In this document: positions 1 through 8,751 of the stretch, piece after piece | How positions within the stretch are numbered: the stretch's first letter is position 1 | Layout: the number at the start of each line of letters is the position of its first letter | From: Desulfosporosinus acididurans | GTDB lineage: Bacteria; Bacillota; Desulfitobacteriia; Desulfitobacteriales; Desulfitobacteriaceae | Reading direction: 5' to 3' | Length of the DNA: 64,000 nucleotides | NCBI RefSeq assembly: GCF_001029285.1 | Contig: NZ_LDZY01000002.1 | Coordinates: forward strand, 62,001-126,000 | Program-made: the position numbers and the translations under genes | Notes under the pieces: generated by a model | Told to the model about the DNA's origin: nothing | Database searches by the model: none | Seen by the model: only the letters and a program-made list of their open reading frames with translations

Positions 1-119
1 GCTTGCTTAAGCTTCGCGGGCATAGGTAGTCTATAAGACACTTACTAACAGTGATAAAGTGTTTATCCCCTTGGACTGGTGATTTAAAGGCTACAACTTA
101 TAAGAATGACTATAGCAAT

Positions 120-160
120 AGGGGCTGTTGCAGATTCAATTTGCGCAGCCCCTTTAATCC
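120..160 (+). terminator. Rho-independent terminator
   Basis: The arms AGGGGCTG (120-127) and CAGCCCCT (146-153) form a hairpin followed by TTTAATCCTT. It probably ends a transcript entering from before the window. I see no supportable gene in bases 1-119. Confidence 0.6.
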
Positions 161-280
161 TTCAATGGAGATATTATTAAATTTTTCAAATAAGGTTTAA
201 AATAATACTTATAAGGCTTTGCTATTATATTTAAATTATTATAATTTAATGATAAAATAAAGATAAAAGGGGGAGTTAAG

Positions 281-457
281 ATGAGCGAAGAGAACAAAAT
301 GTGGCAATGTCAAATGCAAAGTTGTGGGTATATCTATAATCCGGAAAAGGGTTGTAAAAAAAGTAAAGTACCTGCGGGTGTGCCCTTCGAGGAACTGCCG
401 GATACCTGGAGATGTCCATTATGCGGAGCCAGTAAGAAGGCATTCAAACCTGTGTAA
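281..457 (+). CDS. Rubredoxin with a CX4C first knuckle
   Basis: This 58-residue protein is a one-iron electron carrier of the rubredoxin family, cytoplasmic, and likely a partner in oxygen or peroxide detoxification or NADH-linked electron transfer. The second iron knuckle CPLCGA (residues 45-50) and the core CGYIYNP, PAGVPFEELPDTW and C-terminal KKAF match the family. The first knuckle reads CQMQSCGY, so the first two cysteines (10 and 15) are separated by four residues rather than the usual two; a few rubredoxins (Desulfovibrio desulfuricans Rd-2 type) share this. The start ATG follows an AAAAGGGGGAG ribosome site. An AT-rich promoter region lies upstream and no operon partner is adjacent; the next gene is convergent. 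Confidence 0.93.
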   Translation: MSEENKMWQCQMQSCGYIYNPEKGCKKSKVPAGVPFEELPDTWRCPLCGASKKAFKPV

Positions 458-501
458 AGTTTAAGACTAGAACTCTCATTTTTCTTGAGTGGAGCTTTTC
501 A

Positions 502-2313
502 CTAAGAGGGTATTTCCTTTAGACTGGGATCCTTAAAACGCACAATAAATTTTGTGCCGGAAGGAGAAGTTATCACTTCAATTTTAGCATTATGTCTTTC
601 GGCAATATTAAAACACGTAGACAGGCCGATCCCTGTTCCGCCTTTTTTCGTTGTTTGAAAAGGAGTGCCCAAACGTTCTAGAATTTCCTGACTGATGCCA
701 GAGCCTTGGTCTTCTACCTCCAGAACAATACTATTTTTGTTTTGATAGGTCCTTAAGTTTAAAGTTCCCTTAGGGCTCATTGCTTCAAGGCCATTCCTTG
801 TGAGATTAAGGACGAGTTGTCTCATTTCGCGTTCATCTAACATGAGTTCAGGGACTTTCTCTGCCTCAAGGACGACAAGTTTATCTTGATTGGTTGCATC
901 AGCCATAATTAAAGGGTATAAAGAATCCACTAAGTTATTGAGTTTGACTGGTGTCCGCAATTTGGCATTAATTTTAGCAACAGATAAAAATTCATTAAGA
1001 ATGCCATTAGCCCGATCTAACTCGCTGATCATAAGATCAAAATAATCAGTGTTTTCCTGAGAAATGTTTTTGCTTTTTAAGAGTTGCAAAAAGCCGCGAA
1101 CGGTTGTCATGGGGTTTCTTACTTCATGGGCAATACTTGTTGCCAGCTCACCAACGAGGTTTAACCGATCTAAACGGCCTATTTCTTCTTCAGCAAGTTT
1201 GCGTTTGGTAATATCCAGGAGCTGCATTAGAAATAACTGAGTTCCGTCAAAATCCTCAAAAGGATGCTGATATACTTCATAAATAACATCTTTGATAATG
1301 CACTGCCATTGTAGGGGGCTGGAGGATTGGGTTTTCGATTCCATATTACAGTCCTTACAAGGACGATTTCTATTAAAAAGGAGTTCAAAACATTTTTTAT
1401 TACCAGGTTCGCCCTGAATCTCCTTAAACTTATGATTAGCAAAAACAACGTTTCCCTCAGAGGTACGCAGGTAAACTAAACCGGGGAGTCCGGCTAAAAT
1501 AGCGTGAAGACGTTTTTGCTCATCTGCCAGGGATTTCTCCAAGCACTTCTGATCGGAAATATCTCGAAAGTAGACAGAGAGGCCTTCCGGAGAAGGATAA
1601 ACGTTAACCCTAACCCAGCCGCATGAAAGCACTGAGAAAGCTTCAAAATAGATATGTTTTTGGGTAAGTTTGGCTTCTGTGAATTTCAGGAAGTACAGAT
1701 CATCTGATTCAGGGAATATATCCCAGTAATATTTCCCCAGAATTTTTTCCTTTTTTGACGATAAGAAAAGTTGGGCAGCAGAACCGTTGACATAAACAAA
1801 CTTCCATGAATTATCGAGAACATAAAAGTAATCGGATATATTGTGAAAGATGCTGTGGATTCTGATATCTGGTTTATCAGCAGCCTTATTGTTAGGAATT
1901 ATACCGTCAGCAGTCGGGCAAGCAATTGCATAAAAAACTTCCTCCGTAGGAATGGGGATCAGCATCCAGGAAAATTGCTGATAGGTGCCGTTAGAAAGAC
2001 AGTAGCGATTCGTTAAACCATGAATTCTCTTTCCTTTCATTACTTCTGTGATTGCTTGGATTGAAGACTTTTGGTCATCAGGATGAACATATTGTCGGAT
2101 GATCTCTGCCGCTGTTAGATTTTCTATGGTTTTTTGGGTAATTCCAAGAAGTGTTGGCAAAACTGGATTGCTGTACTGGGTCCGTCCATCTAAGGAATTG
2201 ATGATAAAGACATAATTGAAATTTAAGAAGACTTTTTTCAGCTTAAGAAGCTCCTTTAAGGAAACCTCTGGAATATTTGTATCCAAAGCTAACTCCTTTT
2301 CTGCATCTATCAT
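502..2313 (-). CDS. Soluble multi-PAS sensor histidine kinase
   Basis: This is a 603-residue cytoplasmic histidine kinase without membrane segments. About three PAS-like regions (residues 30-135, 150-255, 262-370) precede a HisKA domain with the phospho-acceptor His in IAHEVRNP (His396) and a HATPase domain with an N box near NLTRNGLEAM (503-512) and G boxes DQGSGIS and GGTGIGLS. The architecture resembles the soluble kinases (KinA/KinE type) that feed the Spo0A phosphorelay, but the target is inferred only. The third PAS region carries C308, C319 and C322 in a PCKDC context, which could make it redox- or metal-responsive. No response regulator is adjacent, so it is an orphan kinase. The ATG start is retained; its ribosome site is weak. 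Confidence 0.9.
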   Translation of the reverse strand: MIDAEKELALDTNIPEVSLKELLKLKKVFLNFNYVFIINSLDGRTQYSNPVLPTLLGITQKTIENLTAAEIIRQYVHPDDQKSSIQAITEVMKGKRIHGLTNRYCLSNGTYQQFSWMLIPIPTEEVFYAIACPTADGIIPNNKAADKPDIRIHSIFHNISDYFYVLDNSWKFVYVNGSAAQLFLSSKKEKILGKYYWDIFPESDDLYFLKFTEAKLTQKHIYFEAFSVLSCGWVRVNVYPSPEGLSVYFRDISDQKCLEKSLADEQKRLHAILAGLPGLVYLRTSEGNVVFANHKFKEIQGEPGNKKCFELLFNRNRPCKDCNMESKTQSSSPLQWQCIIKDVIYEVYQHPFEDFDGTQLFLMQLLDITKRKLAEEEIGRLDRLNLVGELATSIAHEVRNPMTTVRGFLQLLKSKNISQENTDYFDLMISELDRANGILNEFLSVAKINAKLRTPVKLNNLVDSLYPLIMADATNQDKLVVLEAEKVPELMLDEREMRQLVLNLTRNGLEAMSPKGTLNLRTYQNKNSIVLEVEDQGSGISQEILERLGTPFQTTKKGGTGIGLSTCFNIAERHNAKIEVITSPSGTKFIVRFKDPSLKEIPS

Positions 2314-2349
2314 ATCTAATGCCCTTATAACTCTAATACGTACTAATCA

Positions 2350-2374
2350 GTGAACTCGTTCAGCTAAAGCTGAA
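2350..2374 (+). repeat. Family A dispersed repeat, copy 1
   Basis: The 25-base unit starts GTGAACTCG and contains the small hairpin TTCAGCTAAAGCTGAA. Near-identical copies occur at 23011-23036 and 37887-37911 (reverse) and at 58993-59017, with a variant at 4420-4447. It lies between the orphan kinase promoter and the citrate synthase leader. Confidence 0.75.
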
Positions 2375-2610
2375 TAAATAGTAGTTCTACAAATTAGCCT
2401 TAATCCCTTTTTAATAACAATTATTTTATATATACAATAATATATACTAAGTATCAATTAATATATATCATTACTTAAGATATCACCGGGGCTGAAGGTT
2501 AGTATCAATACAGCTCTATTTTATATAATTGATTATAATCTATAGATGTGATATAATATATTCCAATAAATGTATCATCTAAATGTCCTAAATCGCTTAA
2601 TTCTTTTTAG

Positions 2611-2757
2611 AAGCGGGGGAACCATTTATCTGGGGTGAATCCTCCAAAGGAATTTTTTCCTGTGGGAGGTAGGGTTACTTTCGACCCGAATCCGTCAGCT
2701 AACTTCGTAAGCGTTGAAAGGAAAGAACGATAGGCTAGGCTCTTATTGCCCCGCCTT
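2611..2757 (+). ncRNA. Cyclic di-AMP riboswitch (ydaO/yuaA class)
   Basis: The region carries the hallmark ydaO blocks in order: GCGGGGGAACCA, GGGGTGAATC, a variable arm with GGGAGGTAGGGTTACTTTC, then ACCCGAATCCGTCAGCTAA, CTTCGTAAGCGTT and GAAAGGA. The closing stem GCGGGG (2613-2618) pairs with CCCCGC (2750-2755). Members of this class bind c-di-AMP and usually turn expression off by transcription termination, typically for osmotic, potassium or cell-wall genes. Here the regulated gene is a citrate synthase, 80 bases downstream of the aptamer. Confidence 0.92.
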
Positions 2758-2786
2758 ATTATTCTTTTACTTTTTCGACTTAGCTG

Positions 2787-2820
2787 ACCCCAGACATTGT
2801 GTCTGGGGTGTTTTATTTTA
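2787..2820 (+). terminator. Riboswitch-controlled terminator
   Basis: ACCCCAGACA (2787-2796) pairs perfectly with TGTCTGGGGT (2800-2809) around a three-base loop, followed by GTTTTATTTTA. It lies between the c-di-AMP aptamer and the citrate synthase start, so it is probably the expression platform. Confidence 0.85.
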
Positions 2821-2835
2821 TTTGAGGGAGGATAA

Positions 2836-4203
2836 ATGATGCCAAATTACGAACTAACCGAAGGGAAAACACTTGTCACTTTGAGCAAGACTGCCGAAAA
2901 GAACAGTTTGATAAATCCTGAATTATACAGCAAATACCAAGTCAAACGGGGGCTTAGGGATCTTGACGGAAGAGGTGTCCTTGTCGGTCTGACAGAAATT
3001 GGTGAAGTACACTCCTATATCCTGGACGAAGGTGAAATTATCCAAGTTCCAGGCCGATTACTTTATCGTGGCTATGATATTTCCGATTTGGTCAATGGAT
3101 TCACACGAGATGGCCGATTCGGCTTCGAAGAGACTGCCTTTTTATTGCTTTTTGGCCATCTTCCTGATCAGAAAGGTCTAGAGGATTTCAAACAAATTTT
3201 GGCTGGTTATCAGAAGCTGCCGGAAGATTTTGCCCGCGATTTTATTTTGAAGTCCTCCAGCAAAGACATTATGAATGCTCTTGCCAGAAGTGTCCTTGCC
3301 TTATATTCTTTTGACGATAACCCTGACGATCCTTCCATCAGCAATGTTTTAAAACAATGCTTGCTGCTGATAGCCTGTTTTCCATCCTTAGCGGTGTATG
3401 CTTATCACGCCTTATCCCATTACTATAGCAATCAAAGTCTCTTTATTCACAGCCCGCGTCCGGAGTTAAGCACAGCCGAGAACATTCTGACAATGCTGAG
3501 ACCGGACAGTAAGTACACCAAACTTGAAGCTGCGCTCCTGGATCTCGCTTTGGTGCTGCATGCTGAACATGGCGGGGGAAATAATTCGACCTTTGTTACT
3601 CATGTCGTAACTTCTACCGGCACAGATACTTATTCGGCGATGTCGGCAGCTATAGGTGCTCTTAAAGGGCCGCGGCATGGCGGAGCTAATATTAAAGTAA
3701 TTAAAATGTTTGAAGATATGAAGAATCAGCTCAAGGATTGGAATGATGATGAAGAAATTGAGCAATATCTAACTCGGATTTTAACAAAAGATGCCTTTGA
3801 CCGGTCTGGCTTGATCTATGGGATAGGCCACGCCGTTTACTCCATTTCAGATCCGAGAGCCGTTATTCTTAAGGATTATGCAGCCAAACTAGCTCAGGAA
3901 AAAGGACTGGATGATGAATTTAAACTCTACGCATCGGTAGAAAGGTTAGCTCCTCAAGTAATCGCTAAGTTTAATAGGATGTATAAAACAGTCAGTGCCA
4001 ATATCGATTTTTACTCCGGATTCGTTTATAAAATGCTTAATATCCCTGTTGAAATGTATACACCCATGTTTGCTATTGCTCGAATCGCAGGCTGGAGTGC
4101 CCATCGTATTGAGGAAATTGTTAATGCCGGAAAAATTATTAGGCCGGCTTATAAAAGTGTGGCGCGACGACAAAAGTACCTTGATTTGATTGAGAGAAAT
4201 TAG
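2836..4203 (+). CDS. Citrate synthase (citrate/2-methylcitrate synthase family)
   Basis: This 455-residue protein condenses acetyl-CoA with oxaloacetate to citrate, the entry step to the (probably incomplete) TCA cycle and glutamate synthesis. The catalytic regions are recognisable: LHAEHGGG (His245), GPRHGGAN (His281), GHAVYSISDPRA (331-342) and the active-site Asp in NIDFYSG (Asp391). Several positions differ from the common bacterial form: AEHGGG for ADHELN, GPR for GPL, and GHAVY for GHRVY. This places it in a divergent clostridial branch, and 2-methylcitrate synthase activity cannot be excluded. The start ATG is preceded by GAGGGAGG. It is transcribed behind a c-di-AMP riboswitch and terminator, and no other TCA gene is adjacent. 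Confidence 0.88.
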   Translation: MMPNYELTEGKTLVTLSKTAEKNSLINPELYSKYQVKRGLRDLDGRGVLVGLTEIGEVHSYILDEGEIIQVPGRLLYRGYDISDLVNGFTRDGRFGFEETAFLLLFGHLPDQKGLEDFKQILAGYQKLPEDFARDFILKSSSKDIMNALARSVLALYSFDDNPDDPSISNVLKQCLLLIACFPSLAVYAYHALSHYYSNQSLFIHSPRPELSTAENILTMLRPDSKYTKLEAALLDLALVLHAEHGGGNNSTFVTHVVTSTGTDTYSAMSAAIGALKGPRHGGANIKVIKMFEDMKNQLKDWNDDEEIEQYLTRILTKDAFDRSGLIYGIGHAVYSISDPRAVILKDYAAKLAQEKGLDDEFKLYASVERLAPQVIAKFNRMYKTVSANIDFYSGFVYKMLNIPVEMYTPMFAIARIAGWSAHRIEEIVNAGKIIRPAYKSVARRQKYLDLIERN

Positions 4204-4274
4204 TCCTTCTAAATTATAGAAGTCATTCTCATTATTCAGGACTAAATGAGCATTAAGCTTAAGGCAAGAGCTTT

Positions 4275-4304
4275 GGCAGCGGTGTAATCACCGGTGCCTT
4301 TTTT
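4275..4304 (+). terminator. Terminator after citrate synthase
   Basis: The hairpin GGCAGCGGTG-TAAT-CACCGGTGCC is followed by TTTTTTA. Confidence 0.75.
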
Positions 4305-4375
4305 ATGTGTAAAGGTTTTTTAGTCTAGGAGAAGTCTTTGAGAGTAAGTAAAAGAGAGGCAAGGTATGGGAAACG

Positions 4376-4606
4376 CTCCACTTGTAGGGGTGGGAGTTTT
4401 ACGATTGGATAAAACGGGAGTGAACTCGCTTACGCTAAAGCTGAACATCGGGGCTTCAGATACAATAATGTCCGGTGGACATTATTGCCGAGCCGCCTCT
4501 CTCAATAGGAATACTTAGCGGCGAAGGAGGACTCTACCCCACCTGAAGTTAACGAAGGATCAACGCCCACCACTTATAGAAGTGAGGGTCTTAAAAACTG
4601 GATAAA
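4376..4606 (+). repeat. Composite of dispersed repeats A and B
   Basis: This gene-free stretch holds a B-like unit (4376-4414, ending ACGATTGGATAAA), a variant A unit (4420-4447), a perfect 11-base inverted repeat CAATAATGTCC/GGACATTATTG (4463-4487), and a canonical B unit (4571-4606: CACTTATAGAAGTG, then GTCTTAAAAACTGGATAAA). The segment between A and B contains GGACTCTACCCCAC and ACGAAGGATC, parts of which recur at 44187 and 40346. It is therefore the longest copy of a composite element in the window. No ORF is visible, so it would be non-autonomous. Confidence 0.65.
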
Positions 4607-4684
4607 AAGGTATTCGCTGAAAAAGAGAGAATAGTATAGATTCAGCATCTTGACCTAAAGAGATCAGACAGGGGTGGAACGATA

Positions 4685-5554
4685 ATGGGAAAATTAAAAA
4701 TCCTTACAACCATGTTGATATTCGGTAGTATCGGGGTTTTTGTCCGCAATATTGCTTTGTCTTCCAGTGAGATCGCCTTTCTTAGAGGAATTATTGGCAG
4801 CGCCTTTTTGATTTTGGCAAGTATTCTTGTTAAACAAAGGCCATCCTTTAAGGCTATTAAACAAAATGGGTTACTTTTAGTCTTATCGGGCGCCGCCATC
4901 GGATGTAATTGGATTTTCTTGTTTCAAGCCTATAAATACACGACCATATCCAATGCAACCTTAAGTTATTATTTTGCTCCGATTTTTGTCATGATAATGG
5001 CTCCCTTTCTCCTTAAGGAACGATTAACGTTCACTAAGGTCGGATGCATTATTATTGCTATGGCCGGATTATTTCTAATTAACCTGGGAGGCAGCGATAC
5101 AGGCAGTGGGAGTAATCATTTTCTCGGTATAGCATATGGTCTTTCAGCAGCAGTACTCTATGCGGGTGTCATCATCATGAATAAATTTATAAAAAACCTA
5201 ACTGGGTTTGAAACTACCCTCGTGCAATTGATGGTATCAAGCCTGGTGCTCCTGCCTTATATTGTTTTGGGTGATACAGTAGATTTTTCTGGGTTAACCT
5301 TACGCTCAATGGTTTTCATCCTTATTCTAGGTATTCTTCATACAGGGATTGCTTACTTCTTATATTTCACAGCGATCAAAGAATTAAAAGGACAGACTAT
5401 CGCCGCATTAAGCTATATTGACCCCATCACGGCGGTGATCATCTCGGCTGTCTTTCTGGGAGAAAAAATGAGTCCTTTGCAAATCATGGGCGGTGTTTTG
5501 ATCCTAGGTTCTACCTTTTTAAGTGAGAGGTTGGATATAAGGTTGCAAAGCTAA
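4685..5554 (+). CDS. EamA/DMT-superfamily membrane transporter
   Basis: This 289-residue inner-membrane protein has two EamA repeats, roughly ten hydrophobic segments in total, and no soluble domain. The repeats start near residues 5 and 150 (SNHFLGIAYGLSAAVLYAGV), and each ends with a conserved helix near a glutamate-containing PLFLKE/FLGEKM-like motif (LLKERLTF about 112-119; FLGEKMSP about 260-267). Family members export amino acids or other small metabolites by drug/metabolite antiport; the substrate cannot be read from sequence. The start ATG follows CAGGGGTGG. It is a single-gene unit, and its stop codon lies inside a bidirectional terminator. Confidence 0.88.
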   Translation: MGKLKILTTMLIFGSIGVFVRNIALSSSEIAFLRGIIGSAFLILASILVKQRPSFKAIKQNGLLLVLSGAAIGCNWIFLFQAYKYTTISNATLSYYFAPIFVMIMAPFLLKERLTFTKVGCIIIAMAGLFLINLGGSDTGSGSNHFLGIAYGLSAAVLYAGVIIMNKFIKNLTGFETTLVQLMVSSLVLLPYIVLGDTVDFSGLTLRSMVFILILGILHTGIAYFLYFTAIKELKGQTIAALSYIDPITAVIISAVFLGEKMSPLQIMGGVLILGSTFLSERLDIRLQS

Positions 5555-5593
5555 AACAAAAGACCAGGACTTGAACCTGGCCTTTTGTTTTAG
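5551..5593. terminator. Bidirectional terminator
   Basis: CTAAAACAAAAG (5551-5562) pairs with CTTTTGTTTTAG (5582-5593), with an inner CCAGG/CCTGG stem. It separates two convergent genes and gives a T-run on both strands. Confidence 0.8.
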
Positions 5594-5626
5594 TGATCTT
5601 TTAAGTCTTTTCCAAGAAAAGAAGCA

Positions 5627-7123
5627 TTAATAATTGTTCTCTTTTAGGATTACATCATGGGCGCCGCCTTCAATAATACTTGTAGAAGAAACTAACGACA
5701 TACGGGCTGTTCGCTGTAATTCCTCAATGCTGATTGCTCCGCAGCTGCACATTGTTGATTTGATTTTGCTTAAAGTTCCCTCTAAATTATCTTGTAATCT
5801 GCCTGCATAAGGAACATAACTGTCGACTCCCTCTTCAAAATGGAGTTTATCTCCTTCACCTAGATCATACCTTTCCCAATTGCGGGCACGATTAGAGCCT
5901 TCGCCCCAATATTCTTTGACATAATTGTTGCCGAGTTTTACCTTCTTGGTAGGGCTTTCATCAAAACGAGCAAAATATCTTCCCATCATAACAAAGTCTG
6001 CTCCCATGGCCAAGGCTAAGACAATATGATAATCGTGAACAATTCCGCCGTCAGAACATATGGGGACATATATCCCTGTTTCTTTATAATAGTCATCGCG
6101 TGCTTTAGCGACTTCAATAACCGCAGTGGCCTGGCCTCTTCCGATGCCTTTTTGTTCTCGGGTAATGCAAATGGAGCCTCCGCCGATTCCAATTTTAACG
6201 AAGTCAGCTCCGGAGTTTACTAAATACATGAATCCCTCACGATCAACAACATTGCCGCCGCCAACCTTGACGCTTCCCTGATATTTATTCTTAATATAGG
6301 AAATGGTTCTCCCCTGCCACTCGCTAAACCCGTCGGAGGAATCAACACACAGAATGTCGGCGCCGGCTTTTACTAATTCGGGGACCCTCTCTTCATAATC
6401 TCTGGTATTAATTCCGGCTCCAACGACAAAGCGTTTTTCCGAATCCAGTAATTCATAAGGATTTTCTTTATGATCGTCGTAATCTTTTCGGAATACAAAA
6501 TAGAGCAGGTTTTGATTTTTGTCAATAATAGGCAGGTTGTTGAGTTTGTGTTCCCATATAATATCATTTGCCTCACTGAGACTAATTCCCTCTTGGCCTA
6601 CGATTAGTTTCGATAACGGGGTCATAAACTCGGAAACTTTCTTATCCAGAACATCCCGGCTAATCCGATAGTCCCGAGTCGTCACGAGTCCCATTAATCT
6701 TGTTGAGGAAGTGCCGTCTTCAGTAATGGCAATGGTCGAATGGCCCGTCTTCTTCTTAAGCTGGATAACATCTTTCAGTGTATGTTCAGGTGTAAGGTTG
6801 GCATCACTAACCACAAAACCGGCTTTAAATCGTTTGACTTTCTTAATCATTTCGACTTCTTCCTCTATCGACTGTGAACAATAAATAAAGGAAAGCCCCC
6901 CGCATCTTGCTAAAGCAATGGCTAAACTATCGTTAGAGACCGATTGCATGATTGCAGATACAAAGGGTATATTTAACTGCAGCGGGGATTTTTCGCCGCG
7001 CTTAAATTTAACCAAAGGTGTTTTGAGATTTACATTACTGGGAACACAATCTGTCCTTGTCAAATTTGGAACGAGCAAATATTCGCTAAACGTTCTTGAC
7101 GCATCTTCATAATAATAAGCCAA
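5627..7123 (-). CDS. guaB: IMP dehydrogenase (GuaB-type)
   Basis: This roughly 498-residue TIM-barrel enzyme converts IMP to XMP with NAD, the committed step of GMP synthesis. The catalytic loop [17 protein letters not shown] carries the nucleophilic cysteine. Other family marks are [14 protein letters not shown] near the N terminus, two CBS motifs in the inserted region ([10 protein letters not shown]; a second about 40 residues later), the [16 protein letters not shown] strand and [11 protein letters not shown] place the start at TTG 7123 (protein begins [15 protein letters not shown]), because CAGGGAG lies just upstream at normal distance and the homologous N terminus begins here. The longer frame up to 7198 would add an unrelated 25-residue extension. 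The enzyme looks intact and forms a single-gene unit. Confidence 0.88.
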   Translation of the reverse strand: MAYYYEDASRTFSEYLLVPNLTRTDCVPSNVNLKTPLVKFKRGEKSPLQLNIPFVSAIMQSVSNDSLAIALARCGGLSFIYCSQSIEEEVEMIKKVKRFKAGFVVSDANLTPEHTLKDVIQLKKKTGHSTIAITEDGTSSTRLMGLVTTRDYRISRDVLDKKVSEFMTPLSKLIVGQEGISLSEANDIIWEHKLNNLPIIDKNQNLLYFVFRKDYDDHKENPYELLDSEKRFVVGAGINTRDYEERVPELVKAGADILCVDSSDGFSEWQGRTISYIKNKYQGSVKVGGGNVVDREGFMYLVNSGADFVKIGIGGGSICITREQKGIGRGQATAVIEVAKARDDYYKETGIYVPICSDGGIVHDYHIVLALAMGADFVMMGRYFARFDESPTKKVKLGNNYVKEYWGEGSNRARNWERYDLGEGDKLHFEEGVDSYVPYAGRLQDNLEGTLSKIKSTMCSCGAISIEELQRTARMSLVSSTSIIEGGAHDVILKENNY

Positions 7124-7369
7124 TTTAAACACTCCCTGTTCTAAAGGTTTCAATCGAAGAATTTTTACTAGTCTATATGAAGAGTTAGGTCTTGTCAATG
7201 CTAAAACCCTTGAAGATATGATCTATTTTACCATCTTAAGATGTGAGGATGGTTGAGCAAATGTTAAAAGTGTTTGAAGAGCGTAGGTAGTGGGAGTATG
7301 TCACTAAATAGGCTTGCACAATACCCCCATGTGTGCTACTTTAGAAGAAAGGCATAAACTGAATATAAC

Positions 7370-7456
7370 GGGAGCTTAAGAAATTAGGCTGAGAGGGTGG
7401 TTAGAGTTACTGCCGACCGAACCTGATCTGGATAATGCCAGCGGAGGAAATGTGTT
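7370..7456 (+). ncRNA. TPP riboswitch (THI element)
   Basis: Conserved blocks are in the right order: GGGAGCTTAAG, GGCTGAGAGG, CCGACCGAACCTGATCTGG, ATAATGCCAGCGGAGGAA. Thiamine pyrophosphate binding should repress the thiamine-precursor uptake operon that follows. Confidence 0.96.
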
Positions 7457-7466
7457 GAGAAGAAGT

Positions 7467-7500
7467 AAACCGCGCATGTCATGTGCGGTTTTCGTATTTT
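7467..7500 (+). terminator. Expression-platform terminator of the TPP riboswitch
   Basis: AAACCGC (7467-7473) pairs with GCGGTTT (7485-7491) and is followed by TCGTATTTT. It sits directly after the aptamer. Confidence 0.85.
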
Positions 7501-7622
7501 CACCAGAAAATGGGCAGAATTTTCGGATGGGAAGTATCTTAGTTGATATGCCAAAAGAAATCTGTACTGGGAAGGTTTTAGTCTGATTGCTAAATGATAC
7601 TAATTAAAAGGAGTGGTCTGGA

Positions 7623-7916
7623 GTGGCTAAAATTATGATGGCATTTCAGGTGTTGCCAAAAGTTGAAGACGATCGGCTTTTTGAAGTTGTCGATGAAGCA
7701 ATCGCTGTTGTGGCTGCCAGTGGTGTGACCTATGAGGTTGGGCCGATGGAAACTACCATGGAGGGGGAACCCGATGAACTGTGGGCGATTATACGAAAGG
7801 CACAGGACGCTTGTATAAAAGCCGGGGCGGGGCGGGTTATGACGTATATTAAGATGGACTATAATCCTGGTAAAACGACCATCGAAGAAAAGATTAAAAA
7901 ATACCGGGAGAAGTAA
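7623..7916 (+). CDS. Thiamine-binding protein of the MTH1187/YkoF family
   Basis: This 97-residue protein belongs to the small ferredoxin-fold family that binds thiamine or its pyrimidine moiety. The family pattern is visible in FQVLPKV, GVTYEVGPMETTMEGE (about 38-53) and the C-terminal GRVMTYIKMDYNPGK strand. It is the first gene after the TPP riboswitch and is four bases from the permease gene, so it most likely serves as a cytoplasmic pyrimidine/thiamine binder for the importer. The start is GTG 7623 after AAGGAGTGGTCTGGA; an internal ATG (7635) is less likely. Confidence 0.9.
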   Translation: MAKIMMAFQVLPKVEDDRLFEVVDEAIAVVAASGVTYEVGPMETTMEGEPDELWAIIRKAQDACIKAGAGRVMTYIKMDYNPGKTTIEEKIKKYREK

Positions 7917-7920
7917 GGAA

Positions 7921-8703
7921 ATGCCATTCAAATCAGGGCGGTTCCAGAAAAAATGGCGTGATAGTATTCCGACAATCGTATTTCTAGTAATCTGTTTGGC
8001 CCTTTGGCAAATCATTGTCTCCTATTTCAAATTGCCTCTCTGGCTGATTCCATCTCCTATAGATGTACTGAAAGCCTTTTGGAATACTAGAGAGTTGCTT
8101 TGGGCACACACGTTGACAACACTTTTGGAAACAACTGCGGGGTTCGTTTTGGCAATAGCTTTAGGATTAGCGGCAGGGGTGGCAATGGTACTTTCGCCTC
8201 TGATTAAGCGTTTGTTTTATCCCTTGTTGATTGTGTCCCAAACAGTGCCTCTTATCGCGGTTGCCCCACTTTTGATTCTCTGGCTGGGATATGGCCTGCT
8301 GCCTAAAATTGTTACTGTTGTCTTAGTGTGTTTTTTTCCAATCGCCGTGAGTTTAATAGAGGGATTAGAGGTCAGTGATGATGACCTGCTTAATCTGCTT
8401 AAGAGTATGGGAGCAACACGCTGGCAAATCTTGTATATGATTCGCTGGCCTAATGCTTTACCATCATTTTTTGCGGGATTGAAGATAGCTGCAACCTATA
8501 GTGTTATGGGAGCAGTGATTGGTGAGTGGCTTGGAGCTAGTTCCGGTTTAGGAGTATATTTAACCCGTTCGTCTCATTCATTTCGAACAGATCAGGTATT
8601 TGCCGCAATTGTCGCTATTACGATATTAAGTCTATTTTACTTTGTCTTAATCGCGGGAATTCGACGGCTTGCTTTACCTTGGTTACATACTAAGGAAGAT
8701 TAG
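7921..8703 (+). CDS. thiX: ABC transporter permease, thiamine-precursor uptake
   Basis: This 260-residue integral membrane permease of the BPD_transp_1 type has about six hydrophobic segments. The EAA motif that contacts the ATPase is seen in LLKSMGATRWQILYMIRWPNALP (about 159-181). Together with the THI5-like binding protein and ATPase downstream it forms an importer for a hydroxymethylpyrimidine precursor such as formylaminopyrimidine. The assignment follows from the TPP riboswitch and gene order; the permease sequence alone would only say nitrate/sulfonate/taurine-type ABC permease. Confidence 0.85.
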   Translation: MPFKSGRFQKKWRDSIPTIVFLVICLALWQIIVSYFKLPLWLIPSPIDVLKAFWNTRELLWAHTLTTLLETTAGFVLAIALGLAAGVAMVLSPLIKRLFYPLLIVSQTVPLIAVAPLLILWLGYGLLPKIVTVVLVCFFPIAVSLIEGLEVSDDDLLNLLKSMGATRWQILYMIRWPNALPSFFAGLKIAATYSVMGAVIGEWLGASSGLGVYLTRSSHSFRTDQVFAAIVAITILSLFYFVLIAGIRRLALPWLHTKED

Positions 8704-8751
8704 AGAACATCCCCATGTTGGGAAAGAAGTTGCGGAAAAGGAGTAGGAATT

